Shown here piece after piece: positions 53,525-62,599 of a stretch of DNA of 64,000 nt; position 1 is the stretch's first letter, and each line of letters opens with the position of its first letter. Source of the stretch: an uncultured Dysosmobacter sp. (GTDB taxonomy: Bacteria; Bacillota; Clostridia; Oscillospirales; Oscillospiraceae); assembly GCF_947631635.1 (NCBI RefSeq), contig NZ_CANRMB010000001.1, positions 1 through 64,000 of the forward strand. The letters run 5' to 3'. Position numbers and translations under genes: made by a program. Under the pieces are notes generated by a model that did no database searches, had not been told where the DNA came from, and saw only the letters and a program-made list of their open reading frames with translations.

Positions 53525-55546
53525 ATGGAATACACCAGATTGTTCCAGCCCATCAACATTGGTGGAATGGAGCTCAAAAACAGAGTGGTTATGACTGCGG
53601 TGCATTTGGTTTATTCGGATGATGGCAGTCCAAACGATAAAATCAATCAGTTTTATTGGAAACGCGCCGAGGGCGGCGCGGGCTTGCTGATGATTGGCGG
53701 TGTGGCAACCGACCGCTATGTTGGCTACGATCATATGCTCCGGATCGATAAGGACGAGTATACTGAAAAATATCAGACTCTGGTTGATGGCATCCACAAA
53801 AGAGGCGCCAAGGTGGGCATTGAGTTCCTGCAGACCGGCCGCTATGGACGCTCTGCATTTGTGGACGGTGACGATTCCATTATTGCACCCTCGGCATCCA
53901 TGGCGAAGATCTCCGGCGATATGCCGAGAGAAATGACAAAGGCAGATATTCAGTATGTATGCGACTGTACTGCTGCCGCAGCAGTGCGGGCAAAGCAGGC
54001 GGGATTTGACTGTATCGAAATGACCGCCGCCTCCGGATATCTGATCAGTCAGTTTTTATCCCCCGTTACGAACCACCGCGAGGATGAATACGGCGGCACG
54101 CTTGAAAACAGAATGCGCTTCCCCCTGGAGATGGTGGCGGCAGTCCGCAGGGCTGTGGGGGATGACTATCCTCTGGCTATGCGCGTGGGCGGAAATGAAT
54201 TCGTTTCCGGCGGCAACACGAATGTTGAGTGTATTGCATTCTGTAAAAAGCTGCAGGAGGCGGGGATCGATCTGCTGGATGTCACGGGCGGCTGGCATGA
54301 AACAAAAATCCCGCAGTTGACGGGCGATCTCCCCGAGGGCGGCTTTACATATCTGGCTGCAAATATTAAGAACGAAGTCTCGATCCCGGTACTCTCAGCC
54401 AACCGGCACGCAAACCCCGTGGAAGCGGAGACCACATTGGCGCTGGGGCAGGCTGATTTGATCGGCTTGATGCGGCCGCTGTTGGCGGACCCCGCATGGC
54501 CCAATAAGGTTCAACATCATCAGGAAGAGGATGTGCGCCCCTGCATGGCGTGCAATCAGGGGTGCCTTGCAAATGTGTTTGCGCACAAGCCCTGCAAGTG
54601 CTTGATGAACAGCTATGTGGGCCGTGAATATCTGGGCGAGGAGAACCGACCGGCGCAGGAGAAAAAGCATTTGTTGGTGGTTGGCGGCGGCCCGGCCGGT
54701 TGTGAGTTTGCACTTCGGGCAGCAAAACGGGGCCACGATGTTTGCCTGTGGGAGGCATCTGACAAATTGTGCGGCAGGATCTCCCTTGTGGCCGCACCTC
54801 CTGCAAAGCAGACCTTTTTGAAGTTGGCAGCATATTTTAACCATGTGCTGTACAATGCCGGTGTTAAAGTTGAACTCAATAAGAACGCCGATGCGGCAGA
54901 GATTGAACATGGCAAATTTGATGCGGTCGTGGTGGCCACTGGTTCCACCATTCGCACGTTGAATTTGCAGGGGAACAGCAAGATCACGATTTGCACCGCG
55001 GAGGATATTCTCTCAAAGCGGGTTATTGCCGGCAAACATGTTGTCGTTATTGGCGGAAGCTCTGTTGGCTGTGAAACGGCAGACTATTTGGCGCAAGAGG
55101 GCGCCCTGACAAAGGAAAAGCTGTTCTATCTGGGAATTCATCAGGCCGAATCTTTTGAAACCATGCAGGGATTGCTGGATCACTCGAGCCGCCATATCAG
55201 CATCGTTGATATGGAAAAAATCGGGGGCGGATTTGACTTTGGCTGCGGCTGGCCTGTTATGAAAGATTTGAAGCGCCTGCAGGTGGCGCAGTATGCGCGA
55301 ACCAGCATTGTCGGCATCGAGGAGAACGGTGTTGTGGTGAAGAGCCAGGATCCGGCAGGCGGCGAAAAGCAGCAGGTCCTTCCTTGTGATACGATCGTCA
55401 TGGCTGTGGGCTATCGCTCCAATGCGGAACTATATAATACGCTGCGTGATCGGGGAGTATCTGTATACTGCATCGGCAATGCAGAGAGTCCGGGCAATAT
55501 CATGAAAGCGATCCATGAGGCGGATAGATTAAGTGAAGTACTGTGA
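53525..55546 (+). CDS. 2,4-dienoyl-CoA reductase/2-enoate reductase-like FMN/FAD/Fe-S enzyme
   Basis: A 673-residue three-domain enzyme. The N-terminal OYE barrel (LFQPINIGGMELKNRVVMTA; CIEMTAASGYLISQFLSPVTN) is followed by an Fe-S loop CMACNQGCLANVF-x-C and a C-terminal FAD/NAD unit starting VVGGGPAGCEFALRAAKRG near 395. This is the full architecture of enoate and dienoyl-CoA reductases. A Tyr or His proton donor sits in the barrel, and residues are not proven. GAAGGAAGGG lies upstream of ATG 53525. The short OYE at 48992 is its domain-reduced relative. Confidence 0.9.
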   Translation: MEYTRLFQPINIGGMELKNRVVMTAVHLVYSDDGSPNDKINQFYWKRAEGGAGLLMIGGVATDRYVGYDHMLRIDKDEYTEKYQTLVDGIHKRGAKVGIEFLQTGRYGRSAFVDGDDSIIAPSASMAKISGDMPREMTKADIQYVCDCTAAAAVRAKQAGFDCIEMTAASGYLISQFLSPVTNHREDEYGGTLENRMRFPLEMVAAVRRAVGDDYPLAMRVGGNEFVSGGNTNVECIAFCKKLQEAGIDLLDVTGGWHETKIPQLTGDLPEGGFTYLAANIKNEVSIPVLSANRHANPVEAETTLALGQADLIGLMRPLLADPAWPNKVQHHQEEDVRPCMACNQGCLANVFAHKPCKCLMNSYVGREYLGEENRPAQEKKHLLVVGGGPAGCEFALRAAKRGHDVCLWEASDKLCGRISLVAAPPAKQTFLKLAAYFNHVLYNAGVKVELNKNADAAEIEHGKFDAVVVATGSTIRTLNLQGNSKITICTAEDILSKRVIAGKHVVVIGGSSVGCETADYLAQEGALTKEKLFYLGIHQAESFETMQGLLDHSSRHISIVDMEKIGGGFDFGCGWPVMKDLKRLQVAQYARTSIVGIEENGVVVKSQDPAGGEKQQVLPCDTIVMAVGYRSNAELYNTLRDRGVSVYCIGNAESPGNIMKAIHEADRLSEVL

Positions 55547-55591
55547 GTTTTGAGAGACAGCATGAGAAAACGTGAAGAAAGGAACCTTCCA

Positions 55592-56023
55592 GTGATACGC
55601 GGAAAAGACTATGTTGAGGAGATGCTTCCCCACCGGGACCCTATGCGGCTGATTGACTCTGTTGAGGAGCTGGTCCCTGAAAAGAGCATTGCGGCAAGCT
55701 TTTATGTAGACCCGGGCCGTGAGATTTTCAAAGGGCATTTTCCGGGGAACCCCATTTTACCAGGGGTGTACACCGTCGAATGCATGGGACAGGCGTCCAG
55801 CATCCTGGCGGCCGATATGGACCGGTATTATCAAAAGACGCCGTTGTTTTTTGGAATTGATCATGTGCGCCTTGTAAAGAAAGTTTTGCCGGGAAGCACG
55901 CTCCGCATTTACTCGACCTTAGAGAAAGAGAACCAGGAAAAAGGAATTTTGACGTTTCAATCTCAGGTGAAATGCGAGGATGTTATAGTTGCTTCGGGAA
56001 CTGTGACCATTGCAATGCGCTGA
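55592..56023 (+). CDS. FabZ-like hotdog dehydratase
   Basis: About 143 residues. LPHRDPMRLIDSVEELVP and GHFPGNPILPGVYTVECMGQ carry the FabZ His and Glu of 3-hydroxyacyl-ACP dehydratases. GTG 55592 is preferred because AAAGGAA lies eight bases upstream and it gives the usual FabZ length; in-frame TTG 55550 and ATG 55562 lack sites. Stand-alone FabZ here, outside a fatty-acid operon, may dehydrate a hydroxyacyl-CoA of this pathway (inference). Confidence 0.8.
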   Translation: MIRGKDYVEEMLPHRDPMRLIDSVEELVPEKSIAASFYVDPGREIFKGHFPGNPILPGVYTVECMGQASSILAADMDRYYQKTPLFFGIDHVRLVKKVLPGSTLRIYSTLEKENQEKGILTFQSQVKCEDVIVASGTVTIAMR

Positions 56024-56401
56024 AAAACGGAAAGAACTCTCCTGGATAAAAATGATGCTGAAAGCATGCTTTCGGCATCATGGAAATAAAGAATACCTAA
56101 ATGCAGATATAAAACCCTGATGACCTCAGTTGGATTTTTAAGAGGTTTACAAATTGTTTGAATAACCCGGTTATACATTTCCTTTCATATTGTACCATCT
56201 AACTTCGCCTCTTTCCTTTTCGTAAAATTAGGTTCTCATCCTGGCAACCGGGTTTTTCAGTGGCCGGGAGCCGTTCACAACGGCTCCCGGCCTTTTTTCT
56301 AAACTGCTGACTTAACACAGAGGCTCCTTCTTTGAGACGGTTGGGCTTTTGTTGATTATGTGATTATTGATTCTATAGCCTGTGAAGGAAGGGAGAGAAA
56401 T
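56024..56401. other. Intergenic region with hairpin and promoter before the Mo-enzyme operon
   Basis: Near the start lies ATGATGCTGAAAG/CTTTCGGCATCAT (56052-56081), with a T run only on the minus-strand side. A clear plus-strand terminator follows at 56262. A weak promoter (TTGTTG at 56349, TCTATA at 56372, 17-base spacing) precedes the start at 56402. Nothing else is visible. Confidence 0.5.
56262..56298 (+). terminator. Intrinsic terminator of the acyl-CoA cluster
   Basis: GGCCGGGAGCCGTT pairs with AACGGCTCCCGGCC around a short loop, followed by T6. It separates the acyl-CoA cluster from the Mo-enzyme operon. Confidence 0.9.
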
Positions 56402-58720
56402 ATGGAGGATAAAAATCTGGAATGGAAAAAGACACAATGTTCATTCTGCGCGGTGAGCTGCGGCATTGAAGTGCAGGTCGAGGATGGGCATATCGTAAAT
56501 GTGAGACCCGATAAAGACAGTCCGAGAAGCCATGGTTACTGCTGCAGAAAAGGCCGGTCTGCAAAGTATTTTGTTGACCAGCCGGATCGTATTGAATACC
56601 CCATGAAAAGGGTGGGCGACAAATTTGAAAGGATCAGCTGGGAGCAGGCTTATCGGGAAATCGCAGAGCGGACCCATCAGATTGTGGATGAACATGGCCC
56701 CCGTTCCGTTGCGGTTTTCAGCGGAACCGCCGGCCTTCAGACGCCCTCCATTACGGGCGGCGCGCTGCGGGCGGGCATCGGAACGCAGTATTCTTTTAAT
56801 GCGATCGGCGTGGAATTTATGGGCGCCTGGTGGAGCCTTGGACGTTTGATCGGCGACCAGGGGCATATGTTTGAGCCGGATGACAAAAAGACTGATGTGA
56901 TGATTTTCTGGGGCGGAAATGCCTATGTGTCGCACCAGATCATTGATGCGCGGGAGATCATTCGTGAATTTTCGGAAAATCCGGATAAGATGGTGATCAC
57001 AGTTGACCCGAGACTTTCTGAAACGGCACGTATGTCCGATATGCACATTATGCCGAAACCGGGTTCTGATACGCTGATGCTCCGCGCATTGATCGCACTT
57101 ATTGTGGAGAACGGTTGGGAAAACAGGGATTTCCTGGACAGATATGCGGCAGACTGGGATAAGGCTAAAAAATGGTTTGAACAGGTAGACATTGATGCAT
57201 GCCTGAAGGTTTGTGGAGTTCCCAGAGCACAGCTGACGGAATTCGCCAGGATTCTCACAACAAAGAAGTGGGGGATCCATCAAGACCTGGGCCTGTATTT
57301 TGGCAGACACAGTACAGCGAGCAGCTATCTCTGCTATCTGCTGATGATCGTATGTGGAATGTTCCTTGTTGAAGGCGGCAATACCCCCTGCGAGATCGTA
57401 TATCCCCGGGGAAAAACCGTAAATGAATATGATCCGCAGATCTGGAAAACACCGGTTAAAGGCCGTTTCCCGGTGCTGGGTACGTTCCCGGCGGGCGTAT
57501 TCCCGGATGAAGTCCTGGGTGACAATGAGGACAGGATCAGAATGGTGTTCTCCTGCACGACCAATGTTGCAAGAAGCTATTCCGGCTCCAAAATGATGGA
57601 GAAGGCTCTGGAAGCATTGGAACTCTATGTGGCGATCGACCATACATGGGTGGAGAGCATGAAATATGCAGACTATGTGCTGCCCAGCAAAAACATGTAT
57701 GAAAGTGACGGCGATATCAACGCATTCCATTTTAATTTCCCCGAGGCAGTCCTTCATTTCAGAAGAAGGGTGCTGCCCGGACGCGGTGAGGCCAAAGAAG
57801 CATCGCAGATCTATGCGGAGATTACGCAGGCGATGGGCTATGTGCCTGAACTGCCGGATTTTCTGTATAAAGCGGCAGAACAGGCAGTTGAGACCGGCGA
57901 CCGCATGACGTACTTTGCAACGCTTATGAACTGGATCCAAAACGGCAATCAGCAATATAAAAGTCAGGTCACAACGATTGTTGCGCTTACGCTTGGAAAG
58001 GCATGGGGGTCGGCCGGTCTTGCAGTGGCATGGATCGGATTTGTTGCAGGGGCCCTGCTGGGTGATCCGTTGGTCGAGGCTGAACCGACACTGGAGAAAT
58101 ATCCCATCCTCAAAGTGGCGCCGGATTTAAGACCTCATTGTAAGATGGATGCAGTGTTCCAGCAGGCGTTGGATCATCCGGAAGGCGTCATTGTCGGATA
58201 TGTTGACAGAGATACCATGCTGGATAAGTACATCAAGCATGAAGATAAGAAGCTGCATTTGTGGTGCAGGGAAATTGAGGAGTATCTTGAGCGAATCACG
58301 CCTGAGAAAGAGGAGAAGGCCCTTCAGCTGACAGATGGATGCAACATGATCCTGTCAGCAGGACGGCATTCGGAAGATGGGGCCAATAACAGCATGAGGG
58401 ATCCCAAAACCTATCAATACCATCAGCCCTTTACCCTTGCGATGAATCCGGAGGATGCGAAAGAGTTTGGCTTTATTGAGGGGCAGGAGGTCCGCGTGTC
58501 GACAAAGACAGGCTCCCTTACGATCCCTGTGGAGTGCAGCTGGCAGGTATCGCGGGGATATTGCCTGATCCCCCATCATTTCGGGCTGACTGTTGGCGGA
58601 GAAAAGTACGGTGAGTCAGTTAATATGTTGACCTCGCATGAGGATATGGAAGAAATGACCGGAAACGCTACCTGGCGGTACACACCGTGCCGTGTTGAAG
58701 CATTGGATGCAAATGAATGA
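56402..58720 (+). CDS. Molybdopterin oxidoreductase, [4Fe-4S]/bis-MGD subunit
   Basis: A 772-residue DMSO-reductase-family protein, cytoplasmic, without a Tat signal. Cys13, Cys16, Cys20 and Cys48 (CSFCAVSC; CRKG) hold the [4Fe-4S] cluster. Cofactor-binding blocks follow (VMIFWGGNAYVSHQ; TVDPRLSETARMSDMHI; HTWVESMKYADYVLPSKNMYES). Where formate dehydrogenases and nitrate reductases place Sec or Cys, this protein reads SFNAIGVEFMGAWWS (about 131-145), without either. It is thus probably not a formate dehydrogenase. It works with the NuoE/F-like subunits encoded downstream. AAGGGAG precedes ATG 56402. Confidence 0.87.
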   Translation: MEDKNLEWKKTQCSFCAVSCGIEVQVEDGHIVNVRPDKDSPRSHGYCCRKGRSAKYFVDQPDRIEYPMKRVGDKFERISWEQAYREIAERTHQIVDEHGPRSVAVFSGTAGLQTPSITGGALRAGIGTQYSFNAIGVEFMGAWWSLGRLIGDQGHMFEPDDKKTDVMIFWGGNAYVSHQIIDAREIIREFSENPDKMVITVDPRLSETARMSDMHIMPKPGSDTLMLRALIALIVENGWENRDFLDRYAADWDKAKKWFEQVDIDACLKVCGVPRAQLTEFARILTTKKWGIHQDLGLYFGRHSTASSYLCYLLMIVCGMFLVEGGNTPCEIVYPRGKTVNEYDPQIWKTPVKGRFPVLGTFPAGVFPDEVLGDNEDRIRMVFSCTTNVARSYSGSKMMEKALEALELYVAIDHTWVESMKYADYVLPSKNMYESDGDINAFHFNFPEAVLHFRRRVLPGRGEAKEASQIYAEITQAMGYVPELPDFLYKAAEQAVETGDRMTYFATLMNWIQNGNQQYKSQVTTIVALTLGKAWGSAGLAVAWIGFVAGALLGDPLVEAEPTLEKYPILKVAPDLRPHCKMDAVFQQALDHPEGVIVGYVDRDTMLDKYIKHEDKKLHLWCREIEEYLERITPEKEEKALQLTDGCNMILSAGRHSEDGANNSMRDPKTYQYHQPFTLAMNPEDAKEFGFIEGQEVRVSTKTGSLTIPVECSWQVSRGYCLIPHHFGLTVGGEKYGESVNMLTSHEDMEEMTGNATWRYTPCRVEALDANE

Positions 58721-58747
58721 GTTCGACCGTAAAAAAGGAGAACAAAA

Positions 58748-59191
58748 ATGAATGAGCAGATATTGGCAGAAAAGTATTTGAATGGCGCAAGCATTTTGGA
58801 TCTTCTGAGAGAAGTGCAAAAGGCGGACGGGGTTTTAACAGAAGAGGGGATTCGTCTCGTTGCTAAAGTCAGCAAAAAATACCCGTCCGAGATTTTTGAG
58901 ACAGCTACGTTCTATTCCATGCTTCGCGTTGGGAAAAAGGCAGAGCATGAGGTTGCGGTTTGCGGAAGTACCTGCTGCGACGCTGCGGGTGCTGCGAAAA
59001 TTTTGGAGAGGTTGTCTGCTGAGTTACATATTGCAGTGGGTGAAGTGTCCGAGGACGGGAAGTGGTCGCTGACAAGATGCGAGTGCCTGGGACGCTGCGA
59101 AACGTCACCGAATGTCTTGTTTGATGGAGAACTCCTTGCGAACGCCGATGCGGATACTGTGGTCGCCAGGATAAGAGAGGCGAGGGGCTGA
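58748..59191 (+). CDS. NuoE-like 2Fe-2S thioredoxin-fold subunit
   Basis: A 147-residue subunit. The [2Fe-2S] ligands are Cys pairs in VAVCGSTCC and RCECLGRC, spaced as in NuoE/HndA. Sits between the Mo-subunit and the NuoF-like flavoprotein, which is the usual order in NAD-linked hydrogenase and formate dehydrogenase modules. AAGGAG before the ATG. Confidence 0.9.
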   Translation: MNEQILAEKYLNGASILDLLREVQKADGVLTEEGIRLVAKVSKKYPSEIFETATFYSMLRVGKKAEHEVAVCGSTCCDAAGAAKILERLSAELHIAVGEVSEDGKWSLTRCECLGRCETSPNVLFDGELLANADADTVVARIREARG

Positions 59192-59192
59192 T

Positions 59193-60440
59193 ATGGTAAA
59201 GGAAATCAGAGTGACTCTGCGCAACGCAGGGAAGATTGACCCGGAGTCTATTGAGGACTATATTCGGGCGGGCGGGTATCTTGCGCTTGCAAAGGCGAAA
59301 AAAACGGAACCGGAAAAGCTGATCGATGAAATTGAACATGCGGGTCAGCTTCGCGGCCGCGGCGGCGCCGGCTTCTCCACTGGCTATAAGTGGAGGGGAG
59401 CCTATTCAACGGCATGTGACCAGAAGTACGTTATATGCAATGCGGACGAGGGGGAACCGGGGACCTTTAAGGACCGCACGATCATCGAAAATGACCCGCA
59501 CACGATCCTTGAAGGCATGTTGATCTGCGCGTATGCGATTGGCGCAAGGGAGGGCTTCATCTATGTGAGAGGTGAATATGGCCATTGTATAGAACTGCTT
59601 AAAAAGGCAGTTGCCGATGCAGAGGCAAAGGGCTTGACGGATGGTGTGAAGATCCATGTGACAAGCGGCGCAGGCTCTTATGTCTGCGGCGAGGAGACCG
59701 CGCTTTTGACATCCCTTGAGGGAAAGCGCGGTGAGCCGAGACTCAAGCCGCCGTTCCCCACAGTTGCGGGCTATCTGGGCAAGCCGACGGTGGTGAACAA
59801 CGTTGAGACCTTTGCAACGGTCCCGGTGATCGTAGATAAGGGCGCTGAATGGTTCCGTAAAATCGGAGATCCAAGCTATCCGGGCACAAAAGTTTTCTGC
59901 CTTTCCGGCGATGTGAAAAACAAGGGCGTTTATGAACTTCCGACAGATGCAACCATCGATGATCTTGTCAACGGTTTCGGCGGCGGTGTTATTGACGGCC
60001 ATCAGGTGAAGGCGATCCAGATGGGCGGCGGAAGCTGCGGGTTTATCACGGCTGAAAACATGGGCCTGGCGCTGAATTATGACGCGCTGCGTCCTGCGGG
60101 CGTATCATTGGGCTCTGGCGCCATCCTTGTTTTGGATGAAGAACACAATATGGCAGAATTCGTGCGCGGCACCTCCCACTTCTTTGCCCATGAGTCCTGT
60201 GGAAAATGCGCGCCCTGCCGCGAAGGCACCTCCCGCCTGGAAGAGGCGATGGATGCGATTTGCGAGGGCAGAGACGTGGAAAAGAACATCGGACTGATCC
60301 AGAAGCTGGCACAGGGAATGCGTATGTCGTGCTTTTGTCCGCTTGGACAGGGCGCAGGCAATCCCATTCTTTCGGCGTTGAGGCTATTCCCGGATGATTT
60401 TAGGGGAAAGGCTCCAGAATCTGCAAAGGAGGATGCATAA
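59193..60440 (+). CDS. NuoF-like NADH-binding flavoprotein
   Basis: A 415-residue subunit. GRGGAGFSTGYKW is the NADH/FMN glycine loop, CNADEGEPGTFKDR the FMN site, and SCGKCAPCREGTSR with CFCPLGQGAG the [4Fe-4S] ligands. It lacks the N-terminal 2Fe-2S and C-terminal ferredoxin domains found in longer HydB/HndC relatives. It starts one base after the NuoE-like gene and likely delivers or receives electrons at NAD(H). Confidence 0.93.
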   Translation: MVKEIRVTLRNAGKIDPESIEDYIRAGGYLALAKAKKTEPEKLIDEIEHAGQLRGRGGAGFSTGYKWRGAYSTACDQKYVICNADEGEPGTFKDRTIIENDPHTILEGMLICAYAIGAREGFIYVRGEYGHCIELLKKAVADAEAKGLTDGVKIHVTSGAGSYVCGEETALLTSLEGKRGEPRLKPPFPTVAGYLGKPTVVNNVETFATVPVIVDKGAEWFRKIGDPSYPGTKVFCLSGDVKNKGVYELPTDATIDDLVNGFGGGVIDGHQVKAIQMGGGSCGFITAENMGLALNYDALRPAGVSLGSGAILVLDEEHNMAEFVRGTSHFFAHESCGKCAPCREGTSRLEEAMDAICEGRDVEKNIGLIQKLAQGMRMSCFCPLGQGAGNPILSALRLFPDDFRGKAPESAKEDA

Positions 60441-61880
60441 ATGCCCACCGTTCATATTACGATCAATGACAAAAACCTGACGGTCGAGTCTGGTCTCACG
60501 ATTTTACAGGCGGCCCGTGAAAACGGAATTGAGATCCCGACGCTCTGCCATTTTGAAGGGCTTCCCGACAAGGCGAACTGCAGGATTTGTATGGTTGAGA
60601 TTGAAGGAATGCGGGCTTATCAGCCGGCCTGCGCAACCAGAGTCAGCGAGGGAATGGTCATTCATACGGATTCCGATGGCGTTCGAGCGGCGAGAAAGAC
60701 GACATTGGAGCTGCTCCTTGCCAATCACTCGGTCGACTGCCACCATTGCCTGCGAATCGGTTCGACGAAAGAGCCTGACCTGGATCCGCGGTTTTGTGAG
60801 ATGTGTTTCTGGTGTGATTGCGAGCGAGATGGCTTTTGCGAGCTGCAGACACTTGCAAGAGCGTATCATGTGGATGTTCTCCCTTATATCCAGCACGATA
60901 AGGACCATGAATTGGATCTGTCACTTGGCAGTGTGGTGAGAAACCCGAACAAGTGTATAAAGTGCCGCCGTTGTGTGGAGGTATGCGGAGAGGTACAAAC
61001 GGTGCATAACCTCTCTATGGCGAACCGCGGCAGGGCTACGATGGTCGTTCCGGAACTGGGAAAGCTTATGGCTGATAGCGCATGCGTACGCTGCGGGCGC
61101 TGTGTGGAGGTCTGCCCCACTGGCGCTGTGTTCATGCAGGAGCATAAGGATGAGGTGCTGTATTATGCCCACTCCTATGACCACGATACGGTCGTACAGC
61201 TCTCCGCAAATGTTATACCGGAACTCACGGCCCTGTATAAGGTTGGACTGGGGGAAATCACCCTCAAAAAGGTTTGCGCAGCACTCCACAAACTGGGGTT
61301 CCAGACAGTTATGAGCAGCGAGCATGCTGAAAAGCTGGCAGCAGATGAGATGGCTGACACGATTGAGCGGAATGTAGAGAATGGACCGGTAATTGTTTCT
61401 AATAGTTTTGCTGTCAAAAATTTCGTGAAGAAATTCTTCCCGGATATGGAGGCGCAGATTTATTTCTGCAAGGGGAGTGAAAAACAGTTTGCAAAGTATG
61501 TCAAGAGACTTGAAGGGGACAAACCGGTAAAAAGCGTGCTCATTACCAATGTGCTGGAACAGGCTGCGGAAGCAAAGGAAGAGGCCGATATTGATTTTGT
61601 GCTGAATGCGCGTGAACTGTACCGCCTGTTCCTCAGAACCGGTGGTGCGCCTGCCCGTAAATATGAGGAGGAGCTTGACAAGGTGTGGGAGGATCCACCT
61701 ATCAGATACGAAGAGTTGCTCAGAGAAGCAGACTGGAATTTTGGGAAAGAACCGGAAGAGGTGACAGTCACCGTCAACGGCAAGAAACGCAAATGCGCCA
61801 TTGCACACAACCTCGGACAGGTGAGACTGCTTTTGGAGGGCAGCTATACCAAATATGATGTCGTTCGCCTGATGGCATAG
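60441..61880 (+). CDS. HydA/NuoG-like iron-sulfur subunit with a degenerate hydrogenase domain
   Basis: A 479-residue protein. N-terminal [2Fe-2S] domain (Cys36, 47, 50, 64), a His-Cys type [4Fe-4S] site (about 96-133), then two [4Fe-4S] clusters (Cys172/175/178/182 and 215/218/221/225). Residues about 245-479 follow the outline of an [FeFe]-hydrogenase H-domain, but the ligand motifs are changed: TSCCP reads VSNSF (319-323) and MPC reads ITN (368-370), and the chain ends at VVRLMA, just where CPGGC would follow. It cannot hold an H-cluster and is probably an electron relay to the Mo subunit. Confidence 0.85.
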   Translation: MPTVHITINDKNLTVESGLTILQAARENGIEIPTLCHFEGLPDKANCRICMVEIEGMRAYQPACATRVSEGMVIHTDSDGVRAARKTTLELLLANHSVDCHHCLRIGSTKEPDLDPRFCEMCFWCDCERDGFCELQTLARAYHVDVLPYIQHDKDHELDLSLGSVVRNPNKCIKCRRCVEVCGEVQTVHNLSMANRGRATMVVPELGKLMADSACVRCGRCVEVCPTGAVFMQEHKDEVLYYAHSYDHDTVVQLSANVIPELTALYKVGLGEITLKKVCAALHKLGFQTVMSSEHAEKLAADEMADTIERNVENGPVIVSNSFAVKNFVKKFFPDMEAQIYFCKGSEKQFAKYVKRLEGDKPVKSVLITNVLEQAAEAKEEADIDFVLNARELYRLFLRTGGAPARKYEEELDKVWEDPPIRYEELLREADWNFGKEPEEVTVTVNGKKRKCAIAHNLGQVRLLLEGSYTKYDVVRLMA

Positions 61881-61935
61881 TCGGGGGAAATGATGGGGAA
61901 GCGCTTTCTCAACTTAATATTGAAATAAAATCGTA

Positions 61936-62028
61936 CTACTCCGAGCTGTATGGCCTAAAGCGTGTGCCATGGCCATACAGCCGGGGCACGAAAGGAAACT
62001 TTCGCGCCTTCCATATTTGAAAAGGGGT
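61936..62028 (+). ncRNA. Candidate molybdenum cofactor (Moco/Tuco) riboswitch
   Basis: An 11-base-pair stem GCTGTATGGCC/GGCCATACAGC (61945-61981) with a large loop is followed by CGAAAG-GAAA-CTTTCG (61989-62004) capped by a GNRA loop, extended by GGC/GCC pairs. ACTCC (61938-61942) can pair with GGGGT (62024-62028), which includes the ribosome site of the next gene. The order and the GNRA-capped stem next to GCCTTCC resemble the Moco motif as I remember it. Context (ECF protein, MobA downstream) fits. Confidence 0.5.
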
Positions 62029-62033
62029 TCTAT

Positions 62034-62567
62034 ATGAAGCATTACAGATTACAACATTTGATTTATATGGCTCTGTGCTGCAATCTTGGCCTTTTGAGCA
62101 AAAGATTGATCGCACCGGTGACAAATATTTTTACAGACGCTCTGCATATTCCGGGTGGCATAGGAACCAGTTTTTCACTGATGTTCCTGGTCATCTGCGC
62201 GGCGGTTATACCTAGATTCGGCTGCGCGGCAATTATGGGAATTGTGCAGAGTGTTCTTGCGCTTTCAATGGGGATGGTGGGGAGTATGGGTGCTCTTTCG
62301 CCGATCGGGTATATCGTTCCGGGGATGGTAATCGACGGAGTGCTTTACCTGTCCAGAAAAGTTCATCTTTCTATGGGCCTTGGCGTGATGATTGCAAATA
62401 TGCTCGCGGCGGCGGCAGCGGCCATAACCGCAAACGTTATCGTTTTTCATTTGGGTGGAATTGTACTTGCGCTCTATCTTGCTGTTGCGGTTACGAGCGG
62501 TGCCATCTGCGGAATGCTGGCAGGAGAACTTGTTCCCCCCATCAGGTTAGCGCTTGCGGTGATATAA
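62034..62567 (+). CDS. ECF-type transporter substrate-specific (S) component
   Basis: A 177-residue protein with five to six membrane segments, including the opening RLQHLIYMALCCNLGLLSKR and a Pro/Gly-rich GALSPIGYIVPGMVIDGVLYL loop, a pattern typical of S components. No A/T components lie next to it, as usual for group II ECF transporters that share them. Start ATG 62034 after AAAGGGG. Position after a candidate Moco riboswitch and before MobA suggests a cofactor-related ligand such as a pterin (inference). Confidence 0.72.
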   Translation: MKHYRLQHLIYMALCCNLGLLSKRLIAPVTNIFTDALHIPGGIGTSFSLMFLVICAAVIPRFGCAAIMGIVQSVLALSMGMVGSMGALSPIGYIVPGMVIDGVLYLSRKVHLSMGLGVMIANMLAAAAAAITANVIVFHLGGIVLALYLAVAVTSGAICGMLAGELVPPIRLALAVI

Positions 62568-62599
62568 ATAGAGGGTTAAACGAACCATGAAAGGAAGTA

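Noticed and set aside
56052-56081. Terminator of the FabZ-like gene on the plus strand
   Set aside because: The T run follows the hairpin only on the minus strand, so it does not qualify for the plus strand; the stronger terminator at 56262 does.
56402-61880. Annotation as a formate dehydrogenase/hydrogenase (hydrogen-dependent CO2 reductase) complex
   Set aside because: The Mo subunit lacks Cys/Sec at the ligand site and the hydrogenase-like subunit lacks all H-cluster cysteines, so neither activity is supported.
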